Shown here: in pieces, positions 42,873-52,876 of the stretch
How positions within the stretch are numbered: the stretch's first letter is position 1
Layout of the letters: every line of letters begins with the position of its first letter
Assembly (NCBI RefSeq): GCF_016862575.1
Contig: NZ_BONF01000016.1
Location: forward strand, 62,001 to 126,000
Length of the DNA: 64,000 nt
From: Catellatospora bangladeshensis
Lineage (GTDB): Bacteria; Actinomycetota; Actinomycetes; Mycobacteriales; Micromonosporaceae
Direction of reading: 5' to 3'
Translations under genes and position numbers: made by a program
Notes under the pieces: model-generated
Databases searched by the model: none
The model's input: only the letters and a program-made list of their open reading frames with translations
What the model was told of the DNA's origin: nothing

Positions 42873-43208
42873 TCAGGCGGTCCCCGAGTGCGGCGGGACC
42901 GGGCGCTTCGGAACGCACCGTGCGCTGACCTCTGTGTCCAGTGCGCGGGTGAGGCGCTCCAGCACGTTCACGGTGGGGACCATGCCGCCCGCCTCGAACC
43001 GAGCAATCGCGGAGTGTGTCATGCCTGCCGCGTCGGCCAGCGCGGACTGGCTCCAGCCGCGCTGCTCGCGCAGTTCGCGTACCGCCCTGCCGAGTTCATA
43101 CGCCAGGCGGGTCGCCTCGTACGCTTCGTGAGCGCCGGACTCGGCCATACGCCGGTCCCGCCACGACCGCCAGTCACCATGCCCGGCCGCTGGGCCACCT
43201 GCATTCAT
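42873..43208 (-). CDS. XRE family helix-turn-helix regulator
   Basis: The 111-residue protein has a C-terminal HTH_XRE domain (ELREQRGWSQSALADAAGMTHSAIARFEAGG). A polar N-terminus precedes it. Its ATG at 43208 is 8 nt after a TAGCAT -10 box (43221-43216, minus strand). It is transcribed toward the Fic pair and could regulate it or be an antitoxin fragment of the same island. ATG 43149 (MAESGAHEA) is an alternative shorter start. Confidence 0.82.
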   Translation of the reverse strand: MNAGGPAAGHGDWRSWRDRRMAESGAHEAYEATRLAYELGRAVRELREQRGWSQSALADAAGMTHSAIARFEAGGMVPTVNVLERLTRALDTEVSARCVPKRPVPPHSGTA

Positions 43209-43215
43209 GGCGACG

Positions 43216-43245
43216 ATGCTATGGCGACGTAGTTGATGATCGCCA
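43216..43245 (-). promoter_or_regulatory. promoter/operator of the XRE gene
   Basis: A TAGCAT -10 box (43221-43216, minus) lies beside the inverted repeat TGGCGA (43222-43227) / TCGCCA (43240-43245). The repeat would cover the -10 to -35 spacer, which suits autorepression by the XRE protein. Confidence 0.45.
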
Positions 43246-43329
43246 ATTCGATAGTGACACATGGACATCGATGGACGCTCTAACAGTGAACCTTGTTTCC
43301 TGTCGGGCGACACCCCAACGGAGGTCCTC

Positions 43330-44427
43330 ATGAGACGCCTGGCACTGCTCATCGCCGTACTGATCGGGCTGGCCGGGCCGATGCCCGCGGCAGCCGCACC
43401 CGCCCCCGCGCCGCTCGCGGTGGCCGCGACGCCGATTCAGATCTACGGCGCGTGGCACTGCAGCAACGACGCCTGCACGTGGGGCACCGTGCGGTCGGTG
43501 GCCGAGTTCGACAGCCAGAACCACTGGCTCGTCGACCGCGGCGACGGCCGCCCGTCGGTCAACCTGGTCGTGCTCAGCTTCGTCAACCCGCTGAAGCTGC
43601 TCAACCAGACCACCGACGCGGCGACCCTCAACGGCGTGCCGCGCGGCATGACCCAGGAGATCGTCAACCACTTCACCTCGCGCGGCATCCGGGTCATGTT
43701 CTCCATCGGCGGCATCACGTACACCGACGACTGGGACGCGGCGCTGACCGCCAACGGCACCCTGCTCGGCCAGCGCGCGGCGGCGGTGGCCACCCAGTTC
43801 GGGGTCGGCATCGAGATCGACTACGAGCAGAACACGAACCCGAACACGGCCGCGCTGCAGAACTTCATCACCGCGTACCGGGCGGTGCACCCGTACGACG
43901 CCTCGGGCGCGAACCCGCGGGCGCGGTTGACGATCGACATCGCGGCCGGGGACCGGTGGCTGATCGAGCTGAACCGCAAGGCGACCGCGGACTGGCTGCG
44001 CACCGACAACCCGGTGCTGGACTGGGCGAACGCGATGGTGCCCGCGCGGCAGCCGTCCGTGTCGTCGGCGCAGGCCAACTGGCAGGAGCATGTGGACGGC
44101 AAGCTGCAGTACAGCCCGCCGGTGCCGCCGCTGGCCCCGGCCAAGTTCACCGGCGGCCTCTACGTCGCCGAGGGCGCCAAGGTCCGCCCCGAGTGCAACA
44201 ACTACGCGAACTCGCTGCAGAAGGCGACCGCGCCGTACGTGCAGTCGGTCGCGCCCAACGGCGCCGGTACGACGGCGGGCATGCTCGGCTTCATGTTCTG
44301 GGCCGCCGAGAAGCCCTCGACCCGCGGCATCGGCACCGCCCCGCCCAACACCTGTGAGAACGGCATGGGCGCCGGCGCCACCGCCCTCTCCATCCCCATC
44401 CCCATGCCCTCGCTCCGCCAGAGCTGA
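43330..44427 (+). CDS. secreted GH18-like glycosidase with altered catalytic motif
   Basis: The 365-residue protein has a Sec signal ending near AAAAPAP (residue about 22). The TIM-barrel landmarks of GH18 are visible: VNLVVLSFVN, VMFSIGGITY (the SxGG strand) and the catalytic-strand equivalent VGIEIDYEQN. The canonical DxxDxDxE becomes V-G-I-E-I-D-Y-E: the last Asp and the acid Glu remain but the first Asp is replaced by Val and the second by Glu. It may be a weak chitinase or endoglycosidase, or a glycan-binding relative. GGAGG (about 43320) precedes ATG 43330. Confidence 0.7.
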   Translation: MRRLALLIAVLIGLAGPMPAAAAPAPAPLAVAATPIQIYGAWHCSNDACTWGTVRSVAEFDSQNHWLVDRGDGRPSVNLVVLSFVNPLKLLNQTTDAATLNGVPRGMTQEIVNHFTSRGIRVMFSIGGITYTDDWDAALTANGTLLGQRAAAVATQFGVGIEIDYEQNTNPNTAALQNFITAYRAVHPYDASGANPRARLTIDIAAGDRWLIELNRKATADWLRTDNPVLDWANAMVPARQPSVSSAQANWQEHVDGKLQYSPPVPPLAPAKFTGGLYVAEGAKVRPECNNYANSLQKATAPYVQSVAPNGAGTTAGMLGFMFWAAEKPSTRGIGTAPPNTCENGMGAGATALSIPIPMPSLRQS

Positions 44428-44435
44428 CCCATCTA

Positions 44436-44519
44436 CAAGATCGCGGCGATCTTGCGTGAACTGTTAGGGATATGCCCGTTGCGGGCGTGTCGTCCCCACA
44501 GTTCACGCAAGATCGCCGC
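44436..44519. repeat. intergenic hairpin repeat, family A copy 2
   Basis: GCGGCGATCTTGCGTGAACT... (44443-44463) and 44499-44519 form a perfect 21-bp stem around a 35-nt core beginning TTAGGGATATGCCCG. The inner GCCCG/CGGGC stem is kept although the loop differs from the copy at 4763-4847. The extra CAAGATCG/CGATCTTG hairpin is also present (44436-44454). It separates the convergent GH18-like and M43 genes. Confidence 0.88.
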
Positions 44520-44528
44520 AAGGGGGCG

Positions 44529-45482
44529 TCACGCGCGGTAGGCGTTCCAGGCGTCGAGCATGCGGGTGGCCTGGCCGGCGGTGAACTCGTACATGCAGGC
44601 GTCGTCGGTGTAGTCCATGAAGTTGTGGATCGGGTCCAGGCCCGGCTTGCTCTTGCAGGTGTCGAGGTTGGTCGGGCAGCCGAAGGCGGCCGACTTCTCG
44701 GCGGGCGTGTCGGCGACCTGGTCGCCCTGGCCGTTACAGCCGCCCTGGAAGGTGTGGTAGAGGTTCAGCCAGTGGCCGATCTCGTGGGTGGCGGTGTCGC
44801 CCAGGTTGTACGGGCTGGCGTTGCCGCCGGGCAGCGACTCGGCGAGGATGACCGCGCCGTCGTACGTGGTGAGGTTCGACTGCGGGAAGGTCGCCCAGCC
44901 CAGCAGGTCCTGGCTGAGCAGGCCGGTGTAGATGTTGAGGGTGCCCGCGCCGCCGACGCGCAGCGCCGCCTTCATCGCCTTCTCCGTGTTGGAGTTGTAG
45001 ACGATCGGGTACCAGGCCGCGTTGGTGACCCGGTTGATCGACTGCAGCTGGAACGCGAACGCGGTCGCGGCCCCGCCGGTGCCACCGGAGTAGGCCTGGT
45101 TGAGCACGTTGATCTGGCTGGTGATCATCGAGTCCGGGATGTTGCCGTTGGCGCGGGTGCCGTCCTCGGAGATCACGTGCACCACCACCGGGATGGTGAC
45201 GGCGGCCGCGGCCGCGGTGGCGGCCTGGGCGGGCGCCTTGCCGCGCGCCTTGAGGGCGGCCTGCAGCGCCTTCTCGTTGGCGGTGACCTGGTCGGCGGTC
45301 AGCTCGTTGGGGTCGGTCTTGGCGGAGCCGCCGGGCTTGGCCTTCGCGTGCGCGTCGGCGGCGGGTTCCACACAGACCGGCGCGGGCGCCGCGGCCACAC
45401 CGACCGCCGCCCCTCCGGTGAGAGTGGACGCCGCGACGAGCGCGGTCAGCCCGAGCGTGCTGAGGGAGCGCCTCAGGTTCAT
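44529..45482 (-). CDS. secreted zinc metalloprotease, pappalysin-like (M43)
   Basis: The 317-residue protein has a Sec signal (about 1-32), a pro-region, and a metzincin active site HEIGHWLNLYH (about 231-241), the HExxHxxGxxH-type motif, with a Met-turn in NFMDY. Cysteines in GGCNGQGD, FGCPTNLDTC and DACMYEF mark the pappalysin C-terminal region. It is probably an extracellular endopeptidase. ATG 45482 follows AGGAGAGG by 7 nt. It is divergent from the DNA ligase gene. Confidence 0.9.
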   Translation of the reverse strand: MNLRRSLSTLGLTALVAASTLTGGAAVGVAAAPAPVCVEPAADAHAKAKPGGSAKTDPNELTADQVTANEKALQAALKARGKAPAQAATAAAAAVTIPVVVHVISEDGTRANGNIPDSMITSQINVLNQAYSGGTGGAATAFAFQLQSINRVTNAAWYPIVYNSNTEKAMKAALRVGGAGTLNIYTGLLSQDLLGWATFPQSNLTTYDGAVILAESLPGGNASPYNLGDTATHEIGHWLNLYHTFQGGCNGQGDQVADTPAEKSAAFGCPTNLDTCKSKPGLDPIHNFMDYTDDACMYEFTAGQATRMLDAWNAYRA

Positions 45483-45675
45483 CGAATCACCTCTCCTGCC
45501 CACGGCGCGGTGGGGTTGTCCGCGCCGTTCACATGCATGTGGGAGGGACGTTAGAGACGATCGTCGGGTATCTAAATCATTCGATCGGCGGGGGCGGCTG
45601 TCGCGGTCGTGTCACGGGTGCTCGTTCTGCCTGATTCGGGATGGCCGAGGCGCTCTGTCCGGTAGAACTGGGGCT

Positions 45676-46662
45676 GTGGCCGACCGTCGCGCGCCGTTGC
45701 CGGAGCTGATCCGGCCCATGCTGGCCACCCTCGGTGAGCTGCCCCCGCCCGCGCAGGACGGAAGCTACGGCTACGAGCTCAAATGGGACGGTGTACGCGC
45801 GATCGGGTACGCCGAGGGCGGCCGGGTGCGCGCGCTGACCCGCAACGACCTCGACGTCACCGCGGCATACCCGGAGCTGCTTGCCTTCGGTGCGGCGCTG
45901 GGCACGACGAGCGCGGTCTTCGACGGGGAGCTGATCGCGTTCGACGCCGCCGGGCGGGTCTCGTTCGGGGCGCTGCAGCCGCGGATGCACCTGCAGGACG
46001 CGGCGCGGGTGCGGCGGCTGGCCGCGTCGACCCCGGTCACCTACGTCCTGTTCGACCTGCTGCACCTGAACGGGCGCGACACGACCGGACTGCCGTACCG
46101 GCAGCGCCGCGAGCTGCTGGAGGGGCTGGGGCTGTCCGGGCCGCACTGGGACACGCCGCCCTACACCGAGGGCGGCGGGCCGCGCCTGCTGGCGACCTCG
46201 CGCGAGCAGGGGCTGGAGGGAGTGATGGCGAAGCTGCTCGACACGCCCTACGAGCCCGGCCGCAGGTCCCGCGCGTGGATAAAGATCAAGAATCTGCGTA
46301 CCCAGGAGGCCGTGATCGTCGGCTGGCGGCCCGGCCAGGGCAACCGCGCCGACACCATCGGCTCGCTGCTGCTCGGCATCCCGGGAACCGGCGGCCTGGT
46401 GTACGTCGGCTCGGTCGGCACCGGCTTCACCCGGCAGATGCTCGGCGACCTGCGCGCACGGCTGTCGAAACTGGAGCGGGCGGATTCACCGCTGGCCGCA
46501 TCGCCGCCCGCCCGGGATGCCCGCGACGCGCACTGGGTGAGCCCGGAGCTGGTCGGCGAGGTGCGCTTCACCGAGTGGACGCGCGACGGCCGCCTGCGCC
46601 ACCCCGCCTGGCGCGGCCTGCGCCCGGACAAGTCCCCATCGGACGTCGTCCGCGAATCCTGA
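45676..46662 (+). CDS. ATP-dependent DNA ligase (LigD-ligase-domain type)
   Basis: The 328-residue enzyme has the nucleotidyltransferase motif I YELKWDGVRA (adenylated Lys about residue 36), motif III VFDGELIAFD, motif IV EGVMAKLLDTPYEPG and motif V WIKIKN. An OB-fold domain follows. It is the size of a stand-alone LigD ligase domain, with no polymerase or phosphoesterase attached, and may serve end joining or repair. GTG 45676 fits the family start and follows GTAGAACT at 7 nt, consistent with a leaderless transcript. Confidence 0.92.
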   Translation: MADRRAPLPELIRPMLATLGELPPPAQDGSYGYELKWDGVRAIGYAEGGRVRALTRNDLDVTAAYPELLAFGAALGTTSAVFDGELIAFDAAGRVSFGALQPRMHLQDAARVRRLAASTPVTYVLFDLLHLNGRDTTGLPYRQRRELLEGLGLSGPHWDTPPYTEGGGPRLLATSREQGLEGVMAKLLDTPYEPGRRSRAWIKIKNLRTQEAVIVGWRPGQGNRADTIGSLLLGIPGTGGLVYVGSVGTGFTRQMLGDLRARLSKLERADSPLAASPPARDARDAHWVSPELVGEVRFTEWTRDGRLRHPAWRGLRPDKSPSDVVRES

Positions 46663-46666
46663 GGTT

Positions 46667-46747
46667 AGGAAGGGCACCTTCTACTACGGAATCCGAGCTG
46701 AGCAGCCGCTCGTCTCGCTGACGCGAGCCGACGAAGGTGCCCTTCCT
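46667..46747. repeat. intergenic hairpin repeat, family C copy 2
   Basis: AGGAAGGGCACCTTC (46667-46681) and GAAGGTGCCCTTCCT (46733-46747) are perfect complements separated by a 51-nt insert. They match the outer arms of the palindrome at 20467-20520. The right arm touches the stop codon of the EF-hand gene, and the element lies between convergent genes. Confidence 0.85.
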
Positions 46748-47280
46748 TACCTGCCGAGGAGGGGGATGTCGAGGATGCCGGCGTGGTAGTCGCGGACCGC
46801 CTGGGACAGCTCGTCGATGCTGAGCTGGCCGTCGTGGTTCTCGTCGATCTGGTCGAACGCCTCTTCGGCGTGCGGCTTGGTGACGCCGATCGCCTCGATC
46901 CAGTTGCGGAACTCGACGGGGTTGATCTGGCGGTCGCCGTCGGTGTCGCACAGGTCGAGGGTCGCGCTGAGGGTCGGGCGCAGCACGGCGCTGAAGCCGG
47001 TGTCGCCCATCAGGATGATCTCGGTCTGCGCCACCCGGTCGAACTGCTTCGCCGACAGCGTGCCGTCGGGATCCACGTGCGCCTTGGTGGCCAGGTACTC
47101 CCACATGGCCAGATAGGCGTCCATGACCGCGCGGGCCCGCGGGGAACGCTCGTCCTCACCGAACGCGGCCACGATGCGACGGCCCTCGTTCTCGAAGTCC
47201 GAGCGGTCCACGTGCCCGTTGCCGTCGGTGTCCCACAGCCGGAACCGCCGTGCGAGCCGCTCGCTCCGAACGTCCAACAT
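46747..47280 (-). CDS. EF-hand calcium-binding protein (calexcitin-like)
   Basis: The 177-residue soluble protein has four EF-hand loops: DTDGNGHVDRSDF (residues about 17-29), a degenerate HVDPDGTLSAKQF, DTDGDRQINPVEF and DENHDGQLSIDEL. This is the layout of actinobacterial calexcitin/CalD-type calcium sensors. There is no signal peptide, so it acts in the cytoplasm. ATG 47280 is chosen; the frame allows 3 more residues upstream. It is divergent from the NDH-2-like gene. Confidence 0.9.
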   Translation of the reverse strand: MLDVRSERLARRFRLWDTDGNGHVDRSDFENEGRRIVAAFGEDERSPRARAVMDAYLAMWEYLATKAHVDPDGTLSAKQFDRVAQTEIILMGDTGFSAVLRPTLSATLDLCDTDGDRQINPVEFRNWIEAIGVTKPHAEEAFDQIDENHDGQLSIDELSQAVRDYHAGILDIPLLGR

Positions 47281-47488
47281 GTGTCGCACCCCCTGCTCTG
47301 CCGGCGCAACGCCGTACGGAAACCGGTGGCCTCATGATGGGAACCCGTCAGCCGCGGAACCCGAGGCCTGACTGGACATTACCAAGCGCCGCGAACCGGC
47401 GACGCCTCGTTGCCGTTCTGTTACACAGAGTGTGTGGCCGGCGCGGCGGCGCGTTTGCCGTCTGCGGCCCGGGGGAATACAGGCCCGT

Positions 47489-48853
47489 ATGGCGCGCCCT
47501 CGCATCGTCGTCGTCGGGGCGGGGTTCGCGGGTTACCACGCGGCCCGCGCACTGGCCCGCTCCGCACACGGCAACGCCGACATCCTGGTGATCAACCCGA
47601 CCGACTACCTGCTCTACGTGCCGCTGCTGCCCGAGGTCATGGCGGGGCTGCTAGAGCCGCGGCGCATCGCCGTGTCGCTGGCCCGCGCGCTGCCGCAGGT
47701 GCGGCTCGTGCCCGGCGAGGTGCAGAGCATCGACCTCGACCGCCGCCGCCTGCTCTGCCTCGGCCCGGAGGGCGGCAGCGCCGTCGTCGAGTACGACCGC
47801 CTCGTGCTCACGCCCGGCAGCGTCAACCGGCTGCTGCCCATCCCGGGCGTCGGCATGTACGCCCACGGCCTGCGCGGCCTCGCCGAGGCGATGTTCCTGC
47901 GCGACCACATCACCCTCCAGCTCGAACTCGCCGCCAACACCACCGACCCCGAGGAGCGCCGCGCCCGCTGCACTTTCGTCGTGGTCGGCGCGGGCTACAC
48001 CGGCACCGAGGTCGCCGCGCACGGGCAGCTGTTCACCGACGCGCTCCAGCAGGCGCTGCCCCGGCTCCGGGAGCGGCCCCGCTGGCTGCTGCTCGACACC
48101 GCCGAGCGGGTGCTGCCCGAACTCGATCCGCGCCTGTCCCGCACCGCCGCCCGGGTGCTCGCCCGCCGCGGCGTGGACGTGCGCATGGGCACCTCCGTGG
48201 TGGAGGCCCAGGCCGACGGGGTGCGCCTCACCGACGACTCGTACGTGCCGACCCGCTCGCTGGTCTGGTGCGTCGGCGTGCGCCCCGACCCGCTCGTGGA
48301 GAGCCTCGGGCTGCCCACGGTGCAGGGCCGGCTCGTGGTCGACGAGTACCTCACCGTGCCCGGTCACCCCGAGCTGTTCGCCTGCGGCGACGCCGCGGCC
48401 GTGCCCGACCTGACCCGCCCCGGCCAGTACACCCCGATGACCGCCCAGCACGCGGTACGCCAGGGGCGGGTGCTCGCGCAGAACGTCGCGGCCTCGTGCG
48501 GGGTGGGCACGCGCAAGGCGTACCGCCACCACGATCTCGGGTTCCTGGTCGACCTCGGCGGCTGGGACGCGGCCGCCAACCCGCTCGGCGTGCCGCTGTC
48601 CGGGCTGCCCGCGGCCGTGGTCACCCGCGGCTACCACCTGCTGTCGCTGCCCGGCAACCGCGGCCGGGTCGCCGCCGACTGGCTGCTCGACGCGCTGCTG
48701 CCGACGTCCGCCGTACGCCTCGGCCTGGTCCCGCCGCAGGCCGCCGACCTGCAGCTGAGCAGCGAACCGCTCGCCTCCGCGGCCCGCCACGCGGCCCCCG
48801 CCCCGCCCGTCCCGGCCGGGTTCATGCCCGCCGACCCCGACGGCGAGCGCTGA
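47489..48853 (+). CDS. NDH-2-like NAD(P)H/FAD-dependent oxidoreductase
   Basis: The 454-residue flavoprotein has two Rossmann motifs: FAD-binding VVVGAGFAGYHAA at the N-terminus and NAD-binding VVVGAGYTGTEVAAH (about 163-177). GDAAAVPDLTRPGQ is the FAD-ribityl motif and TPMTAQHAVRQG follows. It resembles type II NADH:quinone dehydrogenases. The C-terminal region is amphipathic and could attach it to the membrane. The ribosome site before ATG 47489 is poor (GGGGGA 12 nt away). It is probably monocistronic. Confidence 0.85.
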   Translation: MARPRIVVVGAGFAGYHAARALARSAHGNADILVINPTDYLLYVPLLPEVMAGLLEPRRIAVSLARALPQVRLVPGEVQSIDLDRRRLLCLGPEGGSAVVEYDRLVLTPGSVNRLLPIPGVGMYAHGLRGLAEAMFLRDHITLQLELAANTTDPEERRARCTFVVVGAGYTGTEVAAHGQLFTDALQQALPRLRERPRWLLLDTAERVLPELDPRLSRTAARVLARRGVDVRMGTSVVEAQADGVRLTDDSYVPTRSLVWCVGVRPDPLVESLGLPTVQGRLVVDEYLTVPGHPELFACGDAAAVPDLTRPGQYTPMTAQHAVRQGRVLAQNVAASCGVGTRKAYRHHDLGFLVDLGGWDAAANPLGVPLSGLPAAVVTRGYHLLSLPGNRGRVAADWLLDALLPTSAVRLGLVPPQAADLQLSSEPLASAARHAAPAPPVPAGFMPADPDGER

Positions 48854-48856
48854 AGG

Positions 48857-49519
48857 TCAGCTGGCGCGGGACTTGCGGGTGGGCAGGGGGAGGCCGAGCT
48901 GCTCGCGGATGGCGCGCTGCACGGCGGGCTTGCTCGCGGTGGCGTCCACGCTGACGACCAGCTCCTTGGCCCGGAACAGCTCCAGCGCCGGGTCGGTCTT
49001 CGCGTGGTAGTCGGCCAGCCGGGCGGCTAGCGCCTCCTCGGTGTCGTCCTCGCGGCTGACCAGCTCGCCGCCGCAGGCGTCGCAGCGTCCCTCGCGCACC
49101 GGCCGGTGCTCGATCAGGTTGTAGTCCATGCCGCAGTTCGAGCACAGGCGGCGGGCCAGCACCCGGCGGCGCACCTCGCTGTCGGGCAGGTCGAGGTGGA
49201 TGACGGCGTCTACGTCGTACCCCTCCATGAAGAACTGGGCCTGGCGCCGGTTGCGGGGGAAGCCGTCGAGGATGAAGCCGTAGTTCCAGTCGTGCAGGGC
49301 GAGCCGGTCGCGCACCACGGACTCGGTGAGCGCGTCGTCGACCAGCTCCCCGGCGCTCATCGCCCGGCGCACCTGCGCCCCGAGCTTGGTGTGGTACTGC
49401 ACGTGCCAGCGGTAGATGTCGCCGACCGCGATGTGCACCAGGTCGAACTCCGCGGCGAGCTGCTTGGCCTGGGTGCCCTTGCCGCTGCCCTGGATTCCCA
49501 TGATCACGTACTTGCGCAC
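48857..49519 (-). CDS. adenylate kinase family protein with zinc-binding lid
   Basis: The 220-residue protein has P-loop GIQGSGKGT (residues 8-16), the DGFPRN motif, and a zinc-type lid with two Cys pairs (CSNCG and CDACG). It catalyses nucleoside monophosphate phosphorylation, though it is probably a second copy beside the essential adk found in ribosomal gene clusters. GTG 49519 follows AAAGGAT by 6 nt. It is convergent with the NDH-2-like gene (3 nt apart) and divergent from tmsA. Confidence 0.85.
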   Translation of the reverse strand: MRKYVIMGIQGSGKGTQAKQLAAEFDLVHIAVGDIYRWHVQYHTKLGAQVRRAMSAGELVDDALTESVVRDRLALHDWNYGFILDGFPRNRRQAQFFMEGYDVDAVIHLDLPDSEVRRRVLARRLCSNCGMDYNLIEHRPVREGRCDACGGELVSREDDTEEALAARLADYHAKTDPALELFRAKELVVSVDATASKPAVQRAIREQLGLPLPTRKSRAS

Positions 49520-49587
49520 GACTGGATCCTTTCACGCCGGGGTATCGGTAACGAGTGATTTGTCTCGCTCGCGGGTCTTTACGGCGG

Positions 49588-49593
49588 TAGGTT
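49588..49593 (+). promoter_or_regulatory. -10 box of a leaderless tmsAB transcript
   Basis: TAGGTT ends 7 nt before GTG 49600. No ribosome binding site is present. Confidence 0.5.
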
Positions 49594-49599
49594 GCGAAC

Positions 49600-50961
49600 G
49601 TGGGGCCATCCGCTGAGGACCATGCCGGAGCCGTACGCGCACTGCGGGCGCAGTACGAGTCACTGCCCCGCGGGGAGACCGTACGGCTCGCGAAGAGAAC
49701 GTCCAACCTGTTTCGCTTCGGGCGCGCGAGCGCCGGGCCGGGGCTCGACGTCAGCGGCTTCGACCGGTTGATCGAGGTGGACCCCGCCGCCCGCACCGCG
49801 CGGGTGCAGGGCATGGTGACCTACGAGCGGCTGGTCGACGCGACCCTGCGCCACGGCCTGATGCCGCTGGTCGTGCCGCAGCTCAAGACGATCACGCTGG
49901 GCGGTGCGGTGGCCGGGCTGGGCATCGAGTCCGCCTCGTTCCGCAACGGGCTGCCGCACGAGTCGGTGCTGGAGATGGAGATCATGACCGGCGACGGCCG
50001 GGTGATCGCCGCCCGGCCGGATAACGAGCACGCCGCGCTGTTCCGGGCCTTCCCGAACTCGTACGGCACGCTCGGCTACGCGCTGCGGCTGACCATCGAG
50101 CTGGAGCCGGTGCGGCCGTTCGTGAAGCTGCGACACCGGCGCTTCGACGACGCCGCGGCCTGCTTCGCCGCGCTCGACGAGATCTGCACGAGCGGCCACG
50201 ACGGCGACGCCCGGGTGGACTTCCTGGACGGCACCGTGTTCGGGCCCCGGCAGATGTACCTGACCATCGCCTCGTTCACCGACACCGCGCCGTGGACCAG
50301 CGACTACACCGGCCAGGAGATCTACTACCGGTCGCCGCTGCGCCGCCCCATCGACTACCTGCCCGTGCGCGACTACCTGTGGCGCTGGGACACGGACTGG
50401 TTCTGGTGCTCGCGCGCGTTCGGCGCCCAGCACCCGGTGGTGCGCCGGCTGTGGCCGCGCCGCTACCGCCGCTCCGACGTGTACCACCGCATCGTCGGCT
50501 TCGACCGGCGGCACCGGGTCAGCGCCCGGCTGGACCGGCTGCGCGGCCGCCCGCCGCAGGAGGCGGTGGTGCAGGACGTCGAGGTGCCGGTCGGGCAGGC
50601 TCCGGAGTTCCTGGAGTTCTTCCTCGGCGAGGTCGGCATCACGCCGGTGTGGCTGTGCCCGCTGCGGCTGCGCCACCCCGAGCCGTGGCCGCTCTACCCG
50701 CTCAAGCCCGGCGGGCTGTACGTCAACTTCGGGTTCTGGTCCAGCGTGGCCCGCCGCCCGGGCCAGCCCGAGGACCACCACAACCGGCTCATCGAGGCCC
50801 GGGTGGACGAGCTGGGCGGGCACAAGTCGCTCTACTCCACCGTGCACTACCCGCCCGAGGAGTTCTGGGAGCTCTACAACGGTCCGGCGTACGCCGCGGT
50901 GAAACGCGAGTACGACCCGGACGGGCGGCTACCCGACCTGTACGACAAATGCGTTCGGTGA
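49600..50961 (+). CDS. tmsA: FAD-binding oxidoreductase, 10-methylene fatty acid reductase (TmsA/BfaA-like)
   Basis: The 453-residue protein is a PCMH-type FAD oxidase of the DWARF1/sterol-reductase class, with an N-terminal FAD domain (GMVTYERLVDATLRHG, LGGAVAGLGIESASFRNG). The gene 9 nt downstream encodes a CFA-synthase-like methyltransferase. This pair is the known 10-methylstearate (tuberculostearate) system: the methyltransferase makes a 10-methylene intermediate and this enzyme reduces it with NADPH. Family membership is clear; the product is inferred from the pair. Confidence 0.85.
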   Translation: MGPSAEDHAGAVRALRAQYESLPRGETVRLAKRTSNLFRFGRASAGPGLDVSGFDRLIEVDPAARTARVQGMVTYERLVDATLRHGLMPLVVPQLKTITLGGAVAGLGIESASFRNGLPHESVLEMEIMTGDGRVIAARPDNEHAALFRAFPNSYGTLGYALRLTIELEPVRPFVKLRHRRFDDAAACFAALDEICTSGHDGDARVDFLDGTVFGPRQMYLTIASFTDTAPWTSDYTGQEIYYRSPLRRPIDYLPVRDYLWRWDTDWFWCSRAFGAQHPVVRRLWPRRYRRSDVYHRIVGFDRRHRVSARLDRLRGRPPQEAVVQDVEVPVGQAPEFLEFFLGEVGITPVWLCPLRLRHPEPWPLYPLKPGGLYVNFGFWSSVARRPGQPEDHHNRLIEARVDELGGHKSLYSTVHYPPEEFWELYNGPAYAAVKREYDPDGRLPDLYDKCVR

Positions 50962-50970
50962 GGTGTGTCC

Positions 50971-52192
<1,222 letters not shown>

Positions 52193-52203
<11 letters not shown>

Positions 52204-52759
52204 GCAGCCCGTCCAGGCGCAGCTTGGCGGTGACGGTGGTGCCGAGCGGGCTGGAGTCGATCGTCAGCCGCTCGGAGAAGCAGCGGGCGATCCACAGCCC
52301 GCGCCCGGACTGCTGCTCGGCGGTCGGCGGCTGCCAGCCCGCGGTGTATGGCCGGGCCACCCCCTCGCCGTGGTCGCTGACCTGGCAGAACAGCCAGCCG
52401 GGGTACTTCGCGACGCGCATCCGGCCGTCGCCCTGGGCATGCATGACCACGTTGACCACCAGCTCGGTGGCGACCAGCTCCAGCGCGGAGGCCACCGGTT
52501 CGGGCATCCTCCAGTGCTCGGCCAGCTCGTCCAGGCGCTGCCGGATGCCGCGCAGGTCCGCCGAGCTGAACGGGCCTTCCACGAGCAGCTGCTGATAGGG
52601 CGTCACGGCGGGCAGCTCGTGCCCGCTGGCGTCGGCTTCTCCGGGCTCGGGCCGGCGCAGCGGGGACACGGTGCCCGGGGTGCCCGGCGGGAACACGCTG
52701 CGCCGGGCACGCCGGGTCGGCCCGGCGGTGCCGAGGCGGATCCTGGCGGCGGGGTTCAT
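52193..52759 (-). CDS. anti-sigma regulatory-type ATP-binding protein (HATPase_c_2)
   Basis: The 188-residue protein carries a single GHKL ATPase domain of the SpoIIAB/RsbW class: LELVATELVVNVVMHA (N box), VSDHGEGVA (G1) and GRGLWIARCFS (G2), after an unstructured 50-residue N-terminus. In streptomycete-type bacteria such orphan proteins act in anti-sigma partner-switching. No kinase input or sigma gene is adjacent. ATG 52759 follows GAGGTC by about 6 nt. Confidence 0.85.
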
Positions 52760-52876
52760 GAGCGACCTCGATCGGGGTGGGGTACCGCTGACACCACTCC
52801 CATACCCGCGCACCGCCCTTTTGATCGCCTCTCGACGACCGTAGCCGCGACGGCCCGCCGCGACCAGGGGCAGAGA

